64,000 bases of DNA from Blepharisma japonicum (Eukaryota > Ciliophora > Heterotrichea > Heterotrichida > Blepharismidae). The notes under the pieces are model-generated. The model ran no database searches, was not told the origin of the DNA, and saw only the letters and a program-made list of their open reading frames with translations. The translations under genes were made by a program, and so were the position numbers. Below are positions 1 through 10,810 of this stretch, one piece after another. Within the stretch, counting starts at the first letter, position 1, and each line of letters opens with the position of its first letter. Where the stretch lies: positions 62,001 to 126,000 of the forward strand of contig CATKHK010000090.1 in NCBI GenBank assembly GCA_949751835.1, in the 5' to 3' direction.

Positions 1-241
1 TTAAATATTTTCTTTAAGTTGAGGATTGGTAAATAAGAATATTTTTGAATATTAAAAATAAATTAATATTTAAATTATTATTAATACTTGAAGAGAAATT
101 CATGTGTGACTTTATTCTTAAGGGTTTAACAGAATGGTGGTATATTTACTTTATGCTATAAAAACAGGTTTTAAATGATAGAAGTTTTAGATAATTATAG
201 CATCAGAATATTTTGAGACTTTTTAAATCGAAAACCAAAAC

Positions 242-664
242 CTAGTTAAATTTTATAGAATCAATAGCTTTTTTCTGCTTCTTTTCAAAAGAACTACCAA
301 TTTTAGCTCCAAGGGCTCCTCCTAGCGCTGAGCCTATCCCAATTCCAACTGGTCCTCCAATAACTCCTAGTGCTCCTCCAATAGTCATCATCCCACCACC
401 AATCATCCACTTTCATCCTTTTGCCTGCGTTACAGCTGCTTTTTTCAGCTCATTCCCTGCTTCTACACTTTCTATATGTGCTTTTTCTGTATTTTTCTCA
501 ACCTCTTTTATAATTATCTGCTGATCGCCCACAAGTTCGTTTACATCTTTTTCAATTTCTTTTAAAGATATCAGCTCCTTGTGTATTTCTTGATAATTCC
601 TGTGTTTTTCTTCTTCTTCGTCATAAGGAATTACATTTAGCTCATTGGTTTGTATAGAATTCAT
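242..664 (-). CDS. Short Qa-SNARE, syntaxin-17-like, with glycine-zipper hairpin anchor
   Basis: A 140-aa protein. ATG is at 664 and TAG at 242-244; one in-frame TGA (Trp84) separates the SNARE region from the anchor. Residues about 26-78 form a t-SNARE coiled coil with a central Gln in the context VGDQQIIIKEVEKN, which lines up with the zero-layer region of syntaxin 17. The C-terminus is not a single transmembrane helix. It is a Gly-rich hydrophobic hairpin (MIGGGMMTIGGALGVIGG, then PVGIGIGSALGGALGAKIG) followed by a basic tail. Syntaxin 17 has this type of hairpin and uses it in autophagosome-lysosome fusion. No Habc domain is present, so the protein is much shorter than animal STX17. The gene begins 17 bp after the anoctamin stop codon. 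The SNARE call is firm; orthology to STX17 is inferred from the hairpin. Confidence 0.8.
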
Positions 665-681
665 AATTTAATAACTATTTA

Positions 682-3600
682 TTATGATACAATTATATTT
701 TCTGGTTTAACTGTGCAATATATTTTTGGATCAATTCCGCTTTCCATCTGCCCTGCAACCTTACCTTTGCTATATTCCCAGCCTCTGAGGTGCCTGTCTT
801 CTATGTTTTGGTGTCTTTTAAAAACATAAAGATATTTTTCTGGTACATCTGGGATTGCTTTTTGCAGAAAACTGCGGAAAACGATTAAACATATAGAAAA
901 TATTGCAAAAGTGGCATAAATGTTATCACTTGCGACTTGCCAGTTATCAAAAGTGGGCATTGTAAAGCATAAGAGCGCTACATTGGTAAAAATAGCTATG
1001 ATGCAGTTTATATTGAAAATCGCCCATCAGGTTCCGATGTCTCTTGCTCCCATAGGCTGTGGCCGTCTTACTAAATACAAAAGTTTATATTTATCGACTT
1101 GCAGCTCACATAGACACATCAGTAAAGAAAGAGAGCATGACAGTGGAAAAGCGACGGCAAAAAGAGTGATATAGCCAAATAAAACAGCCAATTCCATATA
1201 ATCCCCTAATGTCCCGTCAACTTCTCTTGTTATATATGCTGGTTTTTGGATTTGGATGTCAATTTCATTTCTCAGTGCTCCGAATTCGTCTGAGGAAACC
1301 AAAGAAAGAAGCTTTTTTCTGTCTTCATCTCGCATATAAAATTCTTTTTTCTTCATTCTGTACTGTAAATAAGGCAAGCCAAGCTCGACAGCGTTTTTCA
1401 AAAAGGCGACTATAAATAAAGAAATTAATTGGGTGTAAAGCTCACCCATACAGTTTGCACCAATTTTTCTAGTTTTTTTGCCATTTGAGTCATTAACTAT
1501 GCAGCCTTCTAGGTTGGTTTTTAAAAATGCTATATAAAATAAAGAATTGAATGAGTTGATGAACTGGAAAGTATAGGTTTTTATGATTAATGAATTTTCA
1601 TAAGAGCTCTGAGTTCTATGATTTTCCCTATCATTCAATTTAATAGCTAATTTCCCATAAATAAAGTTAAAAAGCTGAACTTGAAAAGCATTCAAAATAG
1701 AGCAAACCGGCCCAGCAAAATCATAACCCGAATATAAAAGATAATCAGTCAGTGTCCAGCGCAAAAAAATTATCCCCGTAACAATTCCAAGAACAAGGAG
1801 AATAAACAATAAGGACGCGAAATAAGTAAGCATAAGATACAATCTTCTTTTTCCTGCAGGAAAGAAGACTTCTTCAAGATCGTCATCAATTGGAGACCTT
1901 CTAGTTTCCCCTCTAAACTGTGACCTTGGTACTTCATCTTCTTCATAATCCATTTGTCCCCATTTAATTGCTAAACAATTTTCTTTTCTCCTTCAGTATT
2001 CTAATAAACAAGTTGCCCATGTAGCTATAAAAATGCAATAAAATGCATTCAATACTATAACAAACTTGTTGTCGTCTGGATAGCTTCTTTGAAAAATATA
2101 TACCACAAGGCCAATTATCCCTGGGATTTTTAAAGCATTACTGTAAAACCCTAAAAATGCAAAATATAGTCCAATTTTTTCTCCAAAATACCCACGGATT
2201 TTGCCTAAGGGAATCCTCCTACCTAAAAAATCTCCTTTTCATATATTGACTAGTCCTTGGGCATGCTTTTTTCTCTCATTTAAATATCCCATAGAAACTT
2301 GTGAAAAAATTGTGTTCACGTTTAGGTCGTCCGTCATATTTGCCAAACTTTCTTTTCCATTTAACTCTCACTTATTAGTAAGCGGGAAATGAGCTAAAAT
2401 TGCTCCTTTACGTTGTAAATACTGCAATTTTACTTGTCGGCCGATAAGAGACTGTAGTAGCTTTAGCCTATCTGTGTTTCTGAAAATTGATCTTCTATCA
2501 TTTTCGTCAATTTTGTGCCTTCTTCACAAGTATGAGTATTTGTCTTCATCAGTCACAGGGTCAATTTTTTGCTTATAATCACAATAAGCACCAATTGGCT
2601 TGGGGAGTTTTAGCCTATCTCATAAATTTTGTAGCTTAAATTTCTCAAATCTTGAAGCATTAACATTATCAATGCAGTTTCTGATTAGTTTTTGGTAATA
2701 CATCATTCGCTGATTAAAAGGCAGCTCGACCTCTTTTAGCTCATCCAAGCCTTGCCGTAGCTGAAACAAATACATTTTATATGACTCTCAATCTTGGGAC
2801 GTAACCCCATTAGGCTCATATTCTTGTCCTTCTGACTCATTAAATCTGAAGGAGTTCATTATTTCGCTGTAATCTTCGTCCAAGCCTTTTAGCAACGCTT
2901 TAACATCTTGGGGGCAGGTCAAAACTCTATACGGTCTATATGACTTGTCACACGGTTCTAGCGATGCCAGATCTGTTACTCCTATTTCCAGCTGTAGATT
3001 AAATTCTATTGCTTCAGCTTCTTTAAGCAGCTCATTTTCATGAGCATAAAGCAACAAATAAATGTACTTCCCATTCTCACTTATAACTTGCCTTGTGTAC
3101 AGTCCTAAATGTATCCCAAGCTTGACTAGTAGAACATTTCTAACTAATGTCAACACATCTTTAGGCGGCCCTCCTAAGTCCATGAACGCTTTAAATTGGG
3201 TTTTTACAATTCTTCCGCCATACTTAAACTGCTTATCTTTTCCGACATCTGGGATTGAGTCTAAGCACTTTTTATAAGCAGCAAGCTCGACCCGCTGGTT
3301 ATTTCGAAGAGTTTCCATGTTTTGCGAGTATTCAGGATTAAAACATTTTTTAAATAATTTCTCAGCCTGAAACAAGGTGATTGATCTACCTAAAAAAGTT
3401 GGGTAATCAGGGTTCGGCAACACAATGACATATTCTCAGTTTTGCACCGTCACAAAATTAGCTGGGTGAGAAGTGCTAGGATGTGACCCGAAAATTCCTT
3501 GAAAATATCTTTGCAATGCAGCGACTCTAGTAAGTATAACAGTTCCATGAAAAAGCAAGGTATTTTTCAACAGGTCATTTTCTACAGCTTTTGGCTTTTC

Positions 3601-3795
3601 TTGCTGGTCTTCTTCTTCTACCAAAATGTCAGGTTCTGTTTCAAAGTCTTCCGGAATTTCATTTTCCATTTCGGCGATCTTGTCAATAAGGTTGTTTTTC
3701 TCATCTAATAAAGCTTCATAAGCTTGTTGGTTTAAGATTGACTGCCTCATTAAGCGGGCTTTTTGATTTTTCAGCTTAATGAGTTCAGATTCCAT
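682..3795 (-). CDS. Anoctamin (TMEM16) family channel/scramblase
   Basis: A 1037-aa multi-pass membrane protein read through several TGA (Trp) codons, for example at 3433-3435 and 1024-1026, with no frame change. An N-terminal coiled coil (about residues 1-50) precedes the anoctamin core. Family motifs seen are RGYFGEKIGLYFAFLGFY before the first TM, ATWATCLLEYW after TM2, and RRPQPMGARDIGTW before the last helices, where the final Trp is a TGA at a position conserved in TMEM16. Calcium-site residues are mostly kept: KNAVELGLP (TM6 Glu), GDYMELAVLFGY (Asp/Glu of TM7) and CELQVDKYK (Glu and Asp of TM8). The TM6 Asn equivalent appears to be Lys. Anoctamins are Ca2+-activated chloride channels or lipid scramblases; which activity applies cannot be told here. 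The start is 11 bp from the methyltransferase stop. Confidence 0.93.
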
Positions 3796-3806
3796 TTAGT
3801 TATAAC

Positions 3807-4619
3807 TTATTTATATGCTAAAACCACCTGGATGTCAAACATCAAGACTTCTTCTTTTTCTATGATTTCTTGGACTAGCTCTGTAAGCCTGGCCCAAAAT
3901 CTTTGAAAGGTAGCCTCATCATATTGGTTTTTAATTGCAAGAACTCTAGGAAAATTAGCATAAAAGGACATCGTCACTTCAAATCCTGTGCCTGCAAAAG
4001 GCGCAGCTGTGAAATATCTGTAGACTTTACTAAATCCACAGCTTTTTACTAGAGATTTCAGCTCTCCTGAATCAGATAAGTAAAAAGGAGATCTCTTGGA
4101 TTTAGCTTGGATGCCAATCACATCGAATAAAGCTTGTTCCCAAAGTGCTTCTAAGGTGCAATATTCTCTTCTCCCCCACACTGAGAAAATAGCAACTCCT
4201 CCAGGGGCGAGAACTCTTCAAGCTTCTTGGATCATCAAATTTGCGTCAGGGACGTACATTAAAGATAAATTCGCAATGTATCTATCAAAAGTATTATCTA
4301 CATATGGCAAAGCGTCGTTTGAAGCTTGAACTGTATGAGTTCTAGGAAGATTTCTCTGCAGAACTTTAGCGACCATAGCATCTGATATATCGCTTGCCCA
4401 TATTTCAGAATCCTGAGGAAGGTAGCTAAGTAAAAGAGATATTTCTCTTCCTGAACCACAAGCAACATCACAAATTTTATGAGCATTTTTTAGATCAAGA
4501 ACTGGAAGCAAAGCAGAATAAATAGTAAGTGCTGAGACTTCTGCTGAGTCAATATACCACTCTGAGGCAGCATTTCAGTAAGCCTGCACTTCTGAAACAC
4601 TTGGATGAGATTGAGCCAT
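3807..4619 (-). CDS. Class I SAM-dependent methyltransferase (Methyltransf_11 type)
   Basis: A 270-aa protein starting at ATG 4617-4619 (MAQSHPSVSEVQAYW) and ending at TAA 3807-3809. In-frame TGA codons give Trp at residue 15 and in MIQEAWRVLAPGG. Motif I is ICDVACGSGREISLLL (SAM-binding glycine loop), followed by an acidic residue in IWASDISDAM. The post-motif WRVLAPGGVAIFSVWGRRE is typical of Methyltransf_11/UbiE-like enzymes. The C-terminal half (substrate side) is not diagnostic; the family includes small-molecule and lipid methyltransferases. It heads a minus-strand trio with the anoctamin and the SNARE. Substrate unknown. Confidence 0.85.
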
Positions 4620-5120
4620 ATTAGATATATAGCAATAAAATTAGGCTCTTTAAGAAATATAGCTTGTTATTAAATGGAATTTTTGGGTTAAGAATAGATG
4701 AATATTTTTTAAATTTTGTAAGAGAGTCAATAGATTGAATAAGCAAAAATACCCATAATTCAAATAATAAGTATTTCTAAAAGGTTAAGATAGTTTAAAT
4801 AAGATTTTAAGCTAAATTTAACTATATGCTAATTTTTAACTACATAGAAGCTATTTCCAGGCTTGCAAATAAATCTATGATAATTATTTACAAAATCGCA
4901 CAATTTTTTTCTAAAATCTTCATATTTCAATATTTATGACGTATATCTCAAAAAGTCATAAATAATTTTCAGCTAAAAATTCTTTGTGTTTTTAATATAG
5001 CAATTTCAGCTTTAGCTTAATCAGCGTCCAAATAATCGAAAATTACTCAAAACCTATTCTTAATCAAAATCATATAATTATTTATATATGCTGAAACCAG
5101 TTTTCCTATCTTTTATATAA
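4620..5120. other. Divergent intergenic region, no gene
   Basis: AT-rich spacer between the divergently oriented methyltransferase and ArfGAP genes. It probably carries both promoters, but no motif stands out. Confidence 0.6.
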
Positions 5121-6362
5121 ATGTCATCATCCAGCGATATTTTTCGACAGCTTCAAGCCGATAGAGAAAATAGCCGCTGTTTTGACTGTGGAAAAGCTGG
5201 AGCTCAGTGGGCCTCAGTGAATCTCGGCATCTTTTTGTGTTTAGAGTGTTCAGGTCAGCACCGTTCACTTGGAGTTCACATAAGCTTCGTAAGATCTACC
5301 ACAATGGACTCTTGGTCTCCTCAGCAGCTGCAGCTTATGTCAAACGGAGGTAATCGGCGACTCAGAGAATTTTTTAACTCATACTCAATGCCTCCAAACT
5401 GCACAATTCAATTCAGATATTACACAAAAGCAGCTGAATATTATAGAGAGCTCCTCAAATCAGAGGTCGAAAGACGTCAGCTTAATATTCCGCCACCTAC
5501 CCAATCAGCAGCCCTTCAGCCTTTTGCACAAGCTCCAGTTGCACGACCTCAAGTGCCTCGTCCTGTTGATAATCGGATGTCAATCGAAAACCCTCATTTT
5601 GCCTCAAATTACAGTTCAAACTCTGCTGAAAGCTCTTCTTGGTGGGGAACTTCTAAATCTTTGCTTGGCGGAGCAGTTTCCAAAGCGTCAGAATGGGCTT
5701 CTTCAGCTGTAGAAACTGTAAAAGATAATGGGATCATAGGAAGTATTAAAAGCGGGGCTACAGTAGTAATTGATAAGTCTAAAGAAGTAGGAGGAAATAT
5801 TGCAGAGAAAATAAGGGAAAGCAGCATAGGAGAAAAATCGTTAGACGCCCTCAGCACTGTAGGAGGGTATGTGTCTGAAGGAGCTTATGCGGCGTATTCA
5901 AAGGTGAGGGGAAATGGAAAGCCTTCGTTATATAGAGATATTGATGATGTACCGAATGATGCAGGAGAAAAACTGTTTTATCCGGAGACAAATTCGCAGT
6001 ATGGAGGAGCACAGAGAGGAAATTATGTGCCACCAACAGGAGAATTCAGCTGGAAAAAAGATGAAGAATTGGTGCAGCCGAGACAGAACCAAAGATTTTT
6101 TGACCAGAATAGAATGGAGCCCAACAGGTCGTTTGGATACCAAAATAATGGCCAAAGTTACAATCAAGATAGAAATTATCAGCAAGAGCAACCAAGGGGT
6201 TATCAAAGGGAAGAACCAAGAAACTACCAGAGAGAAGAACAAAGGAGCTTCCAGAGAGAGCCAAACTATTATCAAGAACAAAGAAACTATTACCAAAATG
6301 CACCAACAAGAGCCCAAACCCATGATACTATTGACTTATTGACTGGAGATAAAAGCGAATAA
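5121..6362 (+). CDS. ArfGAP (ARFGAP1-like) with ALPS-like amphipathic region
   Basis: A 413-aa GTPase-activating protein for Arf GTPases. The N-terminal ArfGAP zinc finger has Cys20, Cys23, Cys40 and Cys43 (C-x2-C-x16-C-x2-C) and the catalytic arginine finger Arg48 in CSGQHRSLG, followed by HISFVRSTTMDSW. Residues about 165-270 are rich in Ser, Ala, Gly and spaced hydrophobics (SSWWGTSKSLLGGAVSKASE and onward). This resembles the ALPS lipid-packing-sensor helices that take ARFGAP1 to curved Golgi membranes; that part is inference. The C-terminus (about 330-400) is a low-complexity Gln/Asn/Arg/Tyr tract. The frame is open without any TGA. Expected role: COPI vesicle or Golgi traffic. Confidence 0.9.
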   Translation: MSSSSDIFRQLQADRENSRCFDCGKAGAQWASVNLGIFLCLECSGQHRSLGVHISFVRSTTMDSWSPQQLQLMSNGGNRRLREFFNSYSMPPNCTIQFRYYTKAAEYYRELLKSEVERRQLNIPPPTQSAALQPFAQAPVARPQVPRPVDNRMSIENPHFASNYSSNSAESSSWWGTSKSLLGGAVSKASEWASSAVETVKDNGIIGSIKSGATVVIDKSKEVGGNIAEKIRESSIGEKSLDALSTVGGYVSEGAYAAYSKVRGNGKPSLYRDIDDVPNDAGEKLFYPETNSQYGGAQRGNYVPPTGEFSWKKDEELVQPRQNQRFFDQNRMEPNRSFGYQNNGQSYNQDRNYQQEQPRGYQREEPRNYQREEQRSFQREPNYYQEQRNYYQNAPTRAQTHDTIDLLTGDKSE

Positions 6363-6413
6363 ATCGATTAGCTAATTGTTTAAATAATTAGTGCTTAATT
6401 AACTGTATACATT

Positions 6414-7322
6414 ATGGAGAAGAATGAAGAATGATGGCAGAAGTATCAAGGCTTGATACTTAGTGCAGGGATTTTCTATGAATATGAAAGATGGATGCCT
6501 ATAACTCAAAGGTCTGAACGAGCTTCAGGCGATCTTGTGACTTATAGATTCCACGTTTCAGAGCCTAAGGCGTTGGTTTTTATATTCCATGGCTCCTTTT
6601 CGGCAGCTAGCTATCATACTTATTTGGCAAGTCGGCTATATCAAGAAGGTTTTGCGGTTTTCGCAATAGATCAGTTAGGTCATGGCAAAAGTGCAGGTAC
6701 AAGAGGGCTGATTCTTGATCTTGAGGCTACTTATACTAGCCATATTGAATATATTGAAAAAGTCAAGGCTTTATATCCTGAAAAAACACCTATTTATCTT
6801 GCTGGAGAAAGCTTAGGAGGGACAATTGCTTTAAGTATAGCTTTAAAGCTCCCAAATCTTATTAATGGGCTGATCCTTTTTGCTCCAGGAATCAGCAATG
6901 GACCTAAACTGTCCTCATGTAACGTTAGAGTTATGAAATTCCTTGCCTGGTGCAAACCTAGTATGACAATCCCCAAGATGAGCTCTGATGCCTTTTCAAG
7001 GAACCCTCATCATGGAAGCTGATGGGCTGATAACCCTGACTGTTTTTCAGGAGCAATAGAAATGAGAAGCATCCTTACTATGGTAGATGCATTGAATAAT
7101 CTTAGTCGACAACTTGATAACCTTACCACCCCTTTTATTTATTTTCAAGGAGGAAAAGATCAATCCTGCGATCCAAGTCAGGCCCAAGATTTTGTGAACA
7201 GAAGTACAGTTCAAGATAAAGAGTTTGTATTTTATGAAGAAATGTATCATGCGATTGGAAATGAGCCAGAGTTTCCTGAGATTGTTGATAAAACTATAAG
7301 ATGGATATATGATAGGATTTAA
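6414..7322 (+). CDS. Monoglyceride-lipase-like alpha/beta hydrolase, paralogue A
   Basis: A 302-aa serine hydrolase of the Hydrolase_4 (monoacylglycerol lipase) family. The start is ATG 6414-6416 (MEKNEEWWQKYQG), which aligns with the N-termini of the three paralogues; Trp7 is a TGA. A second TGA at 7021-7023 encodes Trp in NPHHGSWWADNPD. Motifs: oxyanion FIFHGSFSA, AIDQLGHGKSAG, nucleophile elbow GESLGG with Ser133, Asp249 in FQGGKDQ and His279 in EEMYHAIGNEPE. The triad is complete, so it is probably active on monoacylglycerols or similar esters. Paralogue B follows 125 bp downstream in the same orientation. Confidence 0.9.
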
Positions 7323-7447
7323 GAAAATAGATAATAAAAGATTATATATAGTAAACTTGCTTCATTATTAGTAGTTTTCTCTTCATTTTTAGCTCACTTA
7401 ATAATTTTGGTTTAAATTTGCATTAAGCTAACTGCTTACTAATTAAA

Positions 7448-8365
7448 ATGAGTGGCTGGTGGACCAAATACCAAGGCTTGATTCCTAGTGCAGGTGTCTT
7501 TTTCCCAGAAGAAGACTGGTTATCTCTGCATTCCAGCTCTTGCCACAAGCTCTATACATATCGTTACCCAGTAAAAAACCCCCGAGCTCTCATTTTTCTA
7601 TTTCACGGCTCATTTTCTTCATCAAGCTACTATACCCACTTCGCCTCCAAGCTTGCCAAGCAAAATTTCGAAGTTCTTGCTCTCGATCAGGCTGGCCACG
7701 GCAAAAGTGGTGGTGCCCGAGGTGTATATTCTGACCTAAACAATACTTACGAAGACGCAACAGAATACATTTTTCGAGCAAAAGAGCATTATCCCAAAGA
7801 TACCCCAATTTTTCTCGCAGGTGACGGAATAGGTGGTACAATCTGCTTAGAAATTGCTTTAAGCTACCCAGGGGTCATAAAAGGTCTTATTCTTTTTGCA
7901 CCCCAGATTGGAGTAAATTCAAATTTTTCACGATGCCAATTTAAGTTTTCCAAGTGGATTTCTTTTTGCTATCCTACAATGCTGACCGAGACTATTGATA
8001 TAGAAACTTTATCAAGAAATCCTCATAATACTTCTTGGTGAAACGAAAACCCTGATATGATAAAAGGAAGAATCCAAATTGGGACAACTGTAAATTTAAT
8101 TAATGCTATAGAAAGGCTTAGAGGGAGATTATGGGACATAAAAACACCTTTTATTCTTTTCCAAGGTGGAAAAGACAATATTTCAGACCCAGAACAAGCA
8201 GAAACGTTCGGCAGATGGTCGCGGGCTGAAGACAAAGAATTCGTAGTCTACGAAAACATGCACCATTTCATTGCAAATGAGCCAGAATTCCCAGAAATCA
8301 TTGGGAGGACTATTTCTTGGCTAGATCTACGTCTTGAGCACCTAGAAATGAATAATCATTTATAA
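7448..8365 (+). CDS. Monoglyceride-lipase-like hydrolase, paralogue B, nucleophile Ser replaced by Gly
   Basis: A 305-aa paralogue of the preceding gene, read through TGA at 8039-8041 (NPHNTSWWNENPD). The fold motifs are intact: FLFHGSFSSSS, ALDQAGHGKSGG, Asp in FQGGKDN and His in ENMHHFIANEPE. The nucleophile elbow, however, reads AGDGIGG where the paralogues have GESLGG or GESMGG. Residue 127 is therefore Gly (codon GGA, 7826-7828) and not Ser. The reading frame is otherwise clean, which suggests a maintained non-catalytic family member (inferred). It sits 13 bp before the dehydrogenase gene. Confidence 0.9.
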
Positions 8366-8378
8366 ATGTAATTATAAA

Positions 8379-10010
8379 ATGTCTTTATTTTCCCTTGCAA
8401 TTGTAGGTGCAGGACAATACGGGACCGCCCTTGCATTAGCTGCAAGCTGCAACGCAAAAGCTATAGTCCGACTAATTGACGTTTCAGAAGCAAAATTAGC
8501 CTTTTCCAGCTCATATTTTCAGAAATGGATGTACGACAAAAATAAATTGGTCAATGTAAGCTCCTCATACGCTTATGAAGTAATAGAAAGAATCACATGG
8601 TCTCAGAACCTTGAAGACACTTCTTATGCTAATTTTGTATTTGAATGTATTGATGAAGACCTAGTGCTTAAAAACGACGTCATAAGACAGATCGAAAAAT
8701 ATACAAGTGAAAATACTGTCATTGCGAGCACGACTAATCATATATCTATAGGGAAAATCGCAAAAAATACAAAGGCACCACATAGGATTCTTGGGATGCA
8801 TTTTCCACAGTGTCCGGTGAAATATAATGCATGCGAAGTGGTAGCACATAAGGGGAGCTCGAAAGCAGCAGTGGATAAAGCTTGTGATTATGCTATAGAG
8901 ATGAGCTTTAAGCCAGCTGTGTGTCTTGATACACCTGGGTTTATTGCGAATAGGGCTCTTTATTTGCTTATAAATGAAGCTGCTTATATGCTGTATGAAG
9001 GGAATGCGAGGAAAGAAGATATTGACAATGCTGTACGTAGGGCGTTGTTTAATCAGCTAGGGCCGCTAGAATTGGCTGATTATATTGGGATTGATGAATT
9101 GTTGGAAGGACTGAGGACTTTTCATAAAGAGACTGGAGATGATAAGTTTCGACCTTGTCCTCTGCTTGCCAAAATGGTTGATGCAGGCTGCTTAGGCAGA
9201 AAAACAAACCAAGGATTTTTTGAGTATAACTTTGGAGAATTCTTAGGCCGCCCTAAGCATAAAATAGAGTCCTATAATGCCTGGGACCAAAAAATGAAAG
9301 ACATAATTGGCTTAGAATTAGAATTCAAGAAAAAATATGACGTCGTCTATAATACCTCTCACATTGACTATTTAGAAAAATTTGACGCAATTTCCCACAG
9401 AGATACCCTAAAAGATCCAGAAGACTTATTTGCGCTTGAATCTCCAAGCGAAACCCGAGAAAAAGACATAGAAGACATGAAAAAAATTGCTGAACTGATG
9501 AAGCAGCACAATGAAGAAGTACTCAGAGGGTCATTTGGCGGTCACAGAGAAGGTGAGAACTCTGAAGAAGATTTTTCAAAGGACGAAACTTATGAAAAAG
9601 CTAGAAAAGTTTGGGCCGATTGAGACCTTAAGAATGAAGAACTTAATGAGGAGCTTGAAACTTTCAAAAATACTGAGGCTTTTAAAGAGGTCATGTTTCC
9701 AGAAAAAAAAGATGAGTATTTCGAGGATCTTTATGAAATATTTGAAGAAAAAGCAAATAAAGGACCATTTAAGGATGATTCCCATCATTGGAAAGATGAC
9801 GTAGAAGAGGAAGATATGATGGAAGAATTCCAAGATATCAATCTTGATATAAGAGGAGAAGAGCTAGAAGAACAGCTCGGCCAGACAATTGAGTCGTGGA
9901 AGAGACAGAGAAAAGCTGCTGAGCATGCTGAAGGGACTGTAAAGGCTGGAGGGGCTGAAGAGGCTGTAGAGATTGAAGAGGCTGAAGAGTCTGGCAAAAA
10001 GAAAGAGTAA
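8379..10010 (+). CDS. 3-hydroxyacyl-CoA dehydrogenase with long acidic C-terminal extension
   Basis: A 543-aa protein read through TGA at 9621-9623 (KVWADWDLKNEE). The first 300 residues or so are a short-chain-type 3-hydroxyacyl-CoA dehydrogenase. They show a Rossmann NAD motif AIVGAGQYG (Gly10, Gly12, Gly15), STTNHISIG, the catalytic His segment ILGMHFPQCP, Glu in ACEVVAH, and the C-terminal-domain motif PGFIANRALYLLINEAAYML. These enzymes oxidise L-3-hydroxyacyl-CoA in beta-oxidation or butanoate metabolism. The last 240 residues or so are highly charged (Glu/Lys/Asp), have no recognised domain, and are unusual for the family. The part encoded by 9243-10010 is duplicated as a pseudogene at 11306-12059. 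Confidence 0.9.
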
Positions 10011-10174
10011 TATATTATTTATAAAATATCTGCTTCAAAAATATGATAAATTAATTGTATGTTAAAATAATGATGGGTCATATTAAAGGTCTTCCCATGA
10101 TGAATTTTTGAATTGCAAAGTAAGAAATATTTTAAATAAAGACTGACCTATTATGTCTACAATTTTTATATAAA

Positions 10175-10810
10175 ATGGACGATTCAAATGCACAATTGTA
10201 TACATTCGGCAGACACAGTACTGGAAGAGGAAAGTACGAAGCAGAAGATATCGGTCACTCTATTGCTCCAGGCGAAATGAGCTTTTATAGCTCCATTCTT
10301 CTACCGTTATTTACAATTTTACTTGCAATTGCGTGCTTAGTTGTTTCATTCTACGATCCAAAATCTTTTACAAAGCAATCTTACGCGAGAGTGTATTTAA
10401 TTACCTCAGCGATTATATTATTTATTGATTTTGCCTGTGTGTTTACTGAATCTCTACTAGCCAAAAGACAAGTAAACATCAGATGGGTAAAATTTCAAAA
10501 ATTTTCAATAATCTTTTTACTAGTCTCTTACATTTTTCTTGCAATTTTTGGCTCATTTATGATTTCCAATGTGAGTGAGTATATTAAATCCTCTAAAGAC
10601 AATGCTCCAGTATCGCTGGCTTTTATTACTGTATATTTCTTTATTGTTTGCAGAACTCTTATTGATATCGGATCATTTGTGGCTTTTTGAATGTTCCAGT
10701 GCTTTAAAAACAGTTCTGAAAGTGAAGCACTAGGCATAACTGATACCCCAAGTTCTCCAAATCTTGAAATATCTGAAGACGATATTGATCTAAATGAAAA
10801 AACAAAATAA
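10175..10810 (+). CDS. Four-TM membrane protein of unknown function, copy 1
   Basis: A 211-aa protein ending at TAA 10808-10810 after an in-frame TGA at 10688-10690 (GSFVAFWMFQCFKN). Four hydrophobic segments are clear: SSILLPLFTILLAIACLVVS, VYLITSAIILFIDFACVF, FSIIFLLVSYIFLAIFGSFM and VSLAFITVYFFIVCRTLI. The N-terminus is polar and Gly-rich (about 35 residues); the C-terminal tail is acidic and Ser-rich (about 35 residues). Tail-in/tail-out topology is not determined. I recognise no family. A near-identical second copy is at 12212. Confidence 0.75.
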
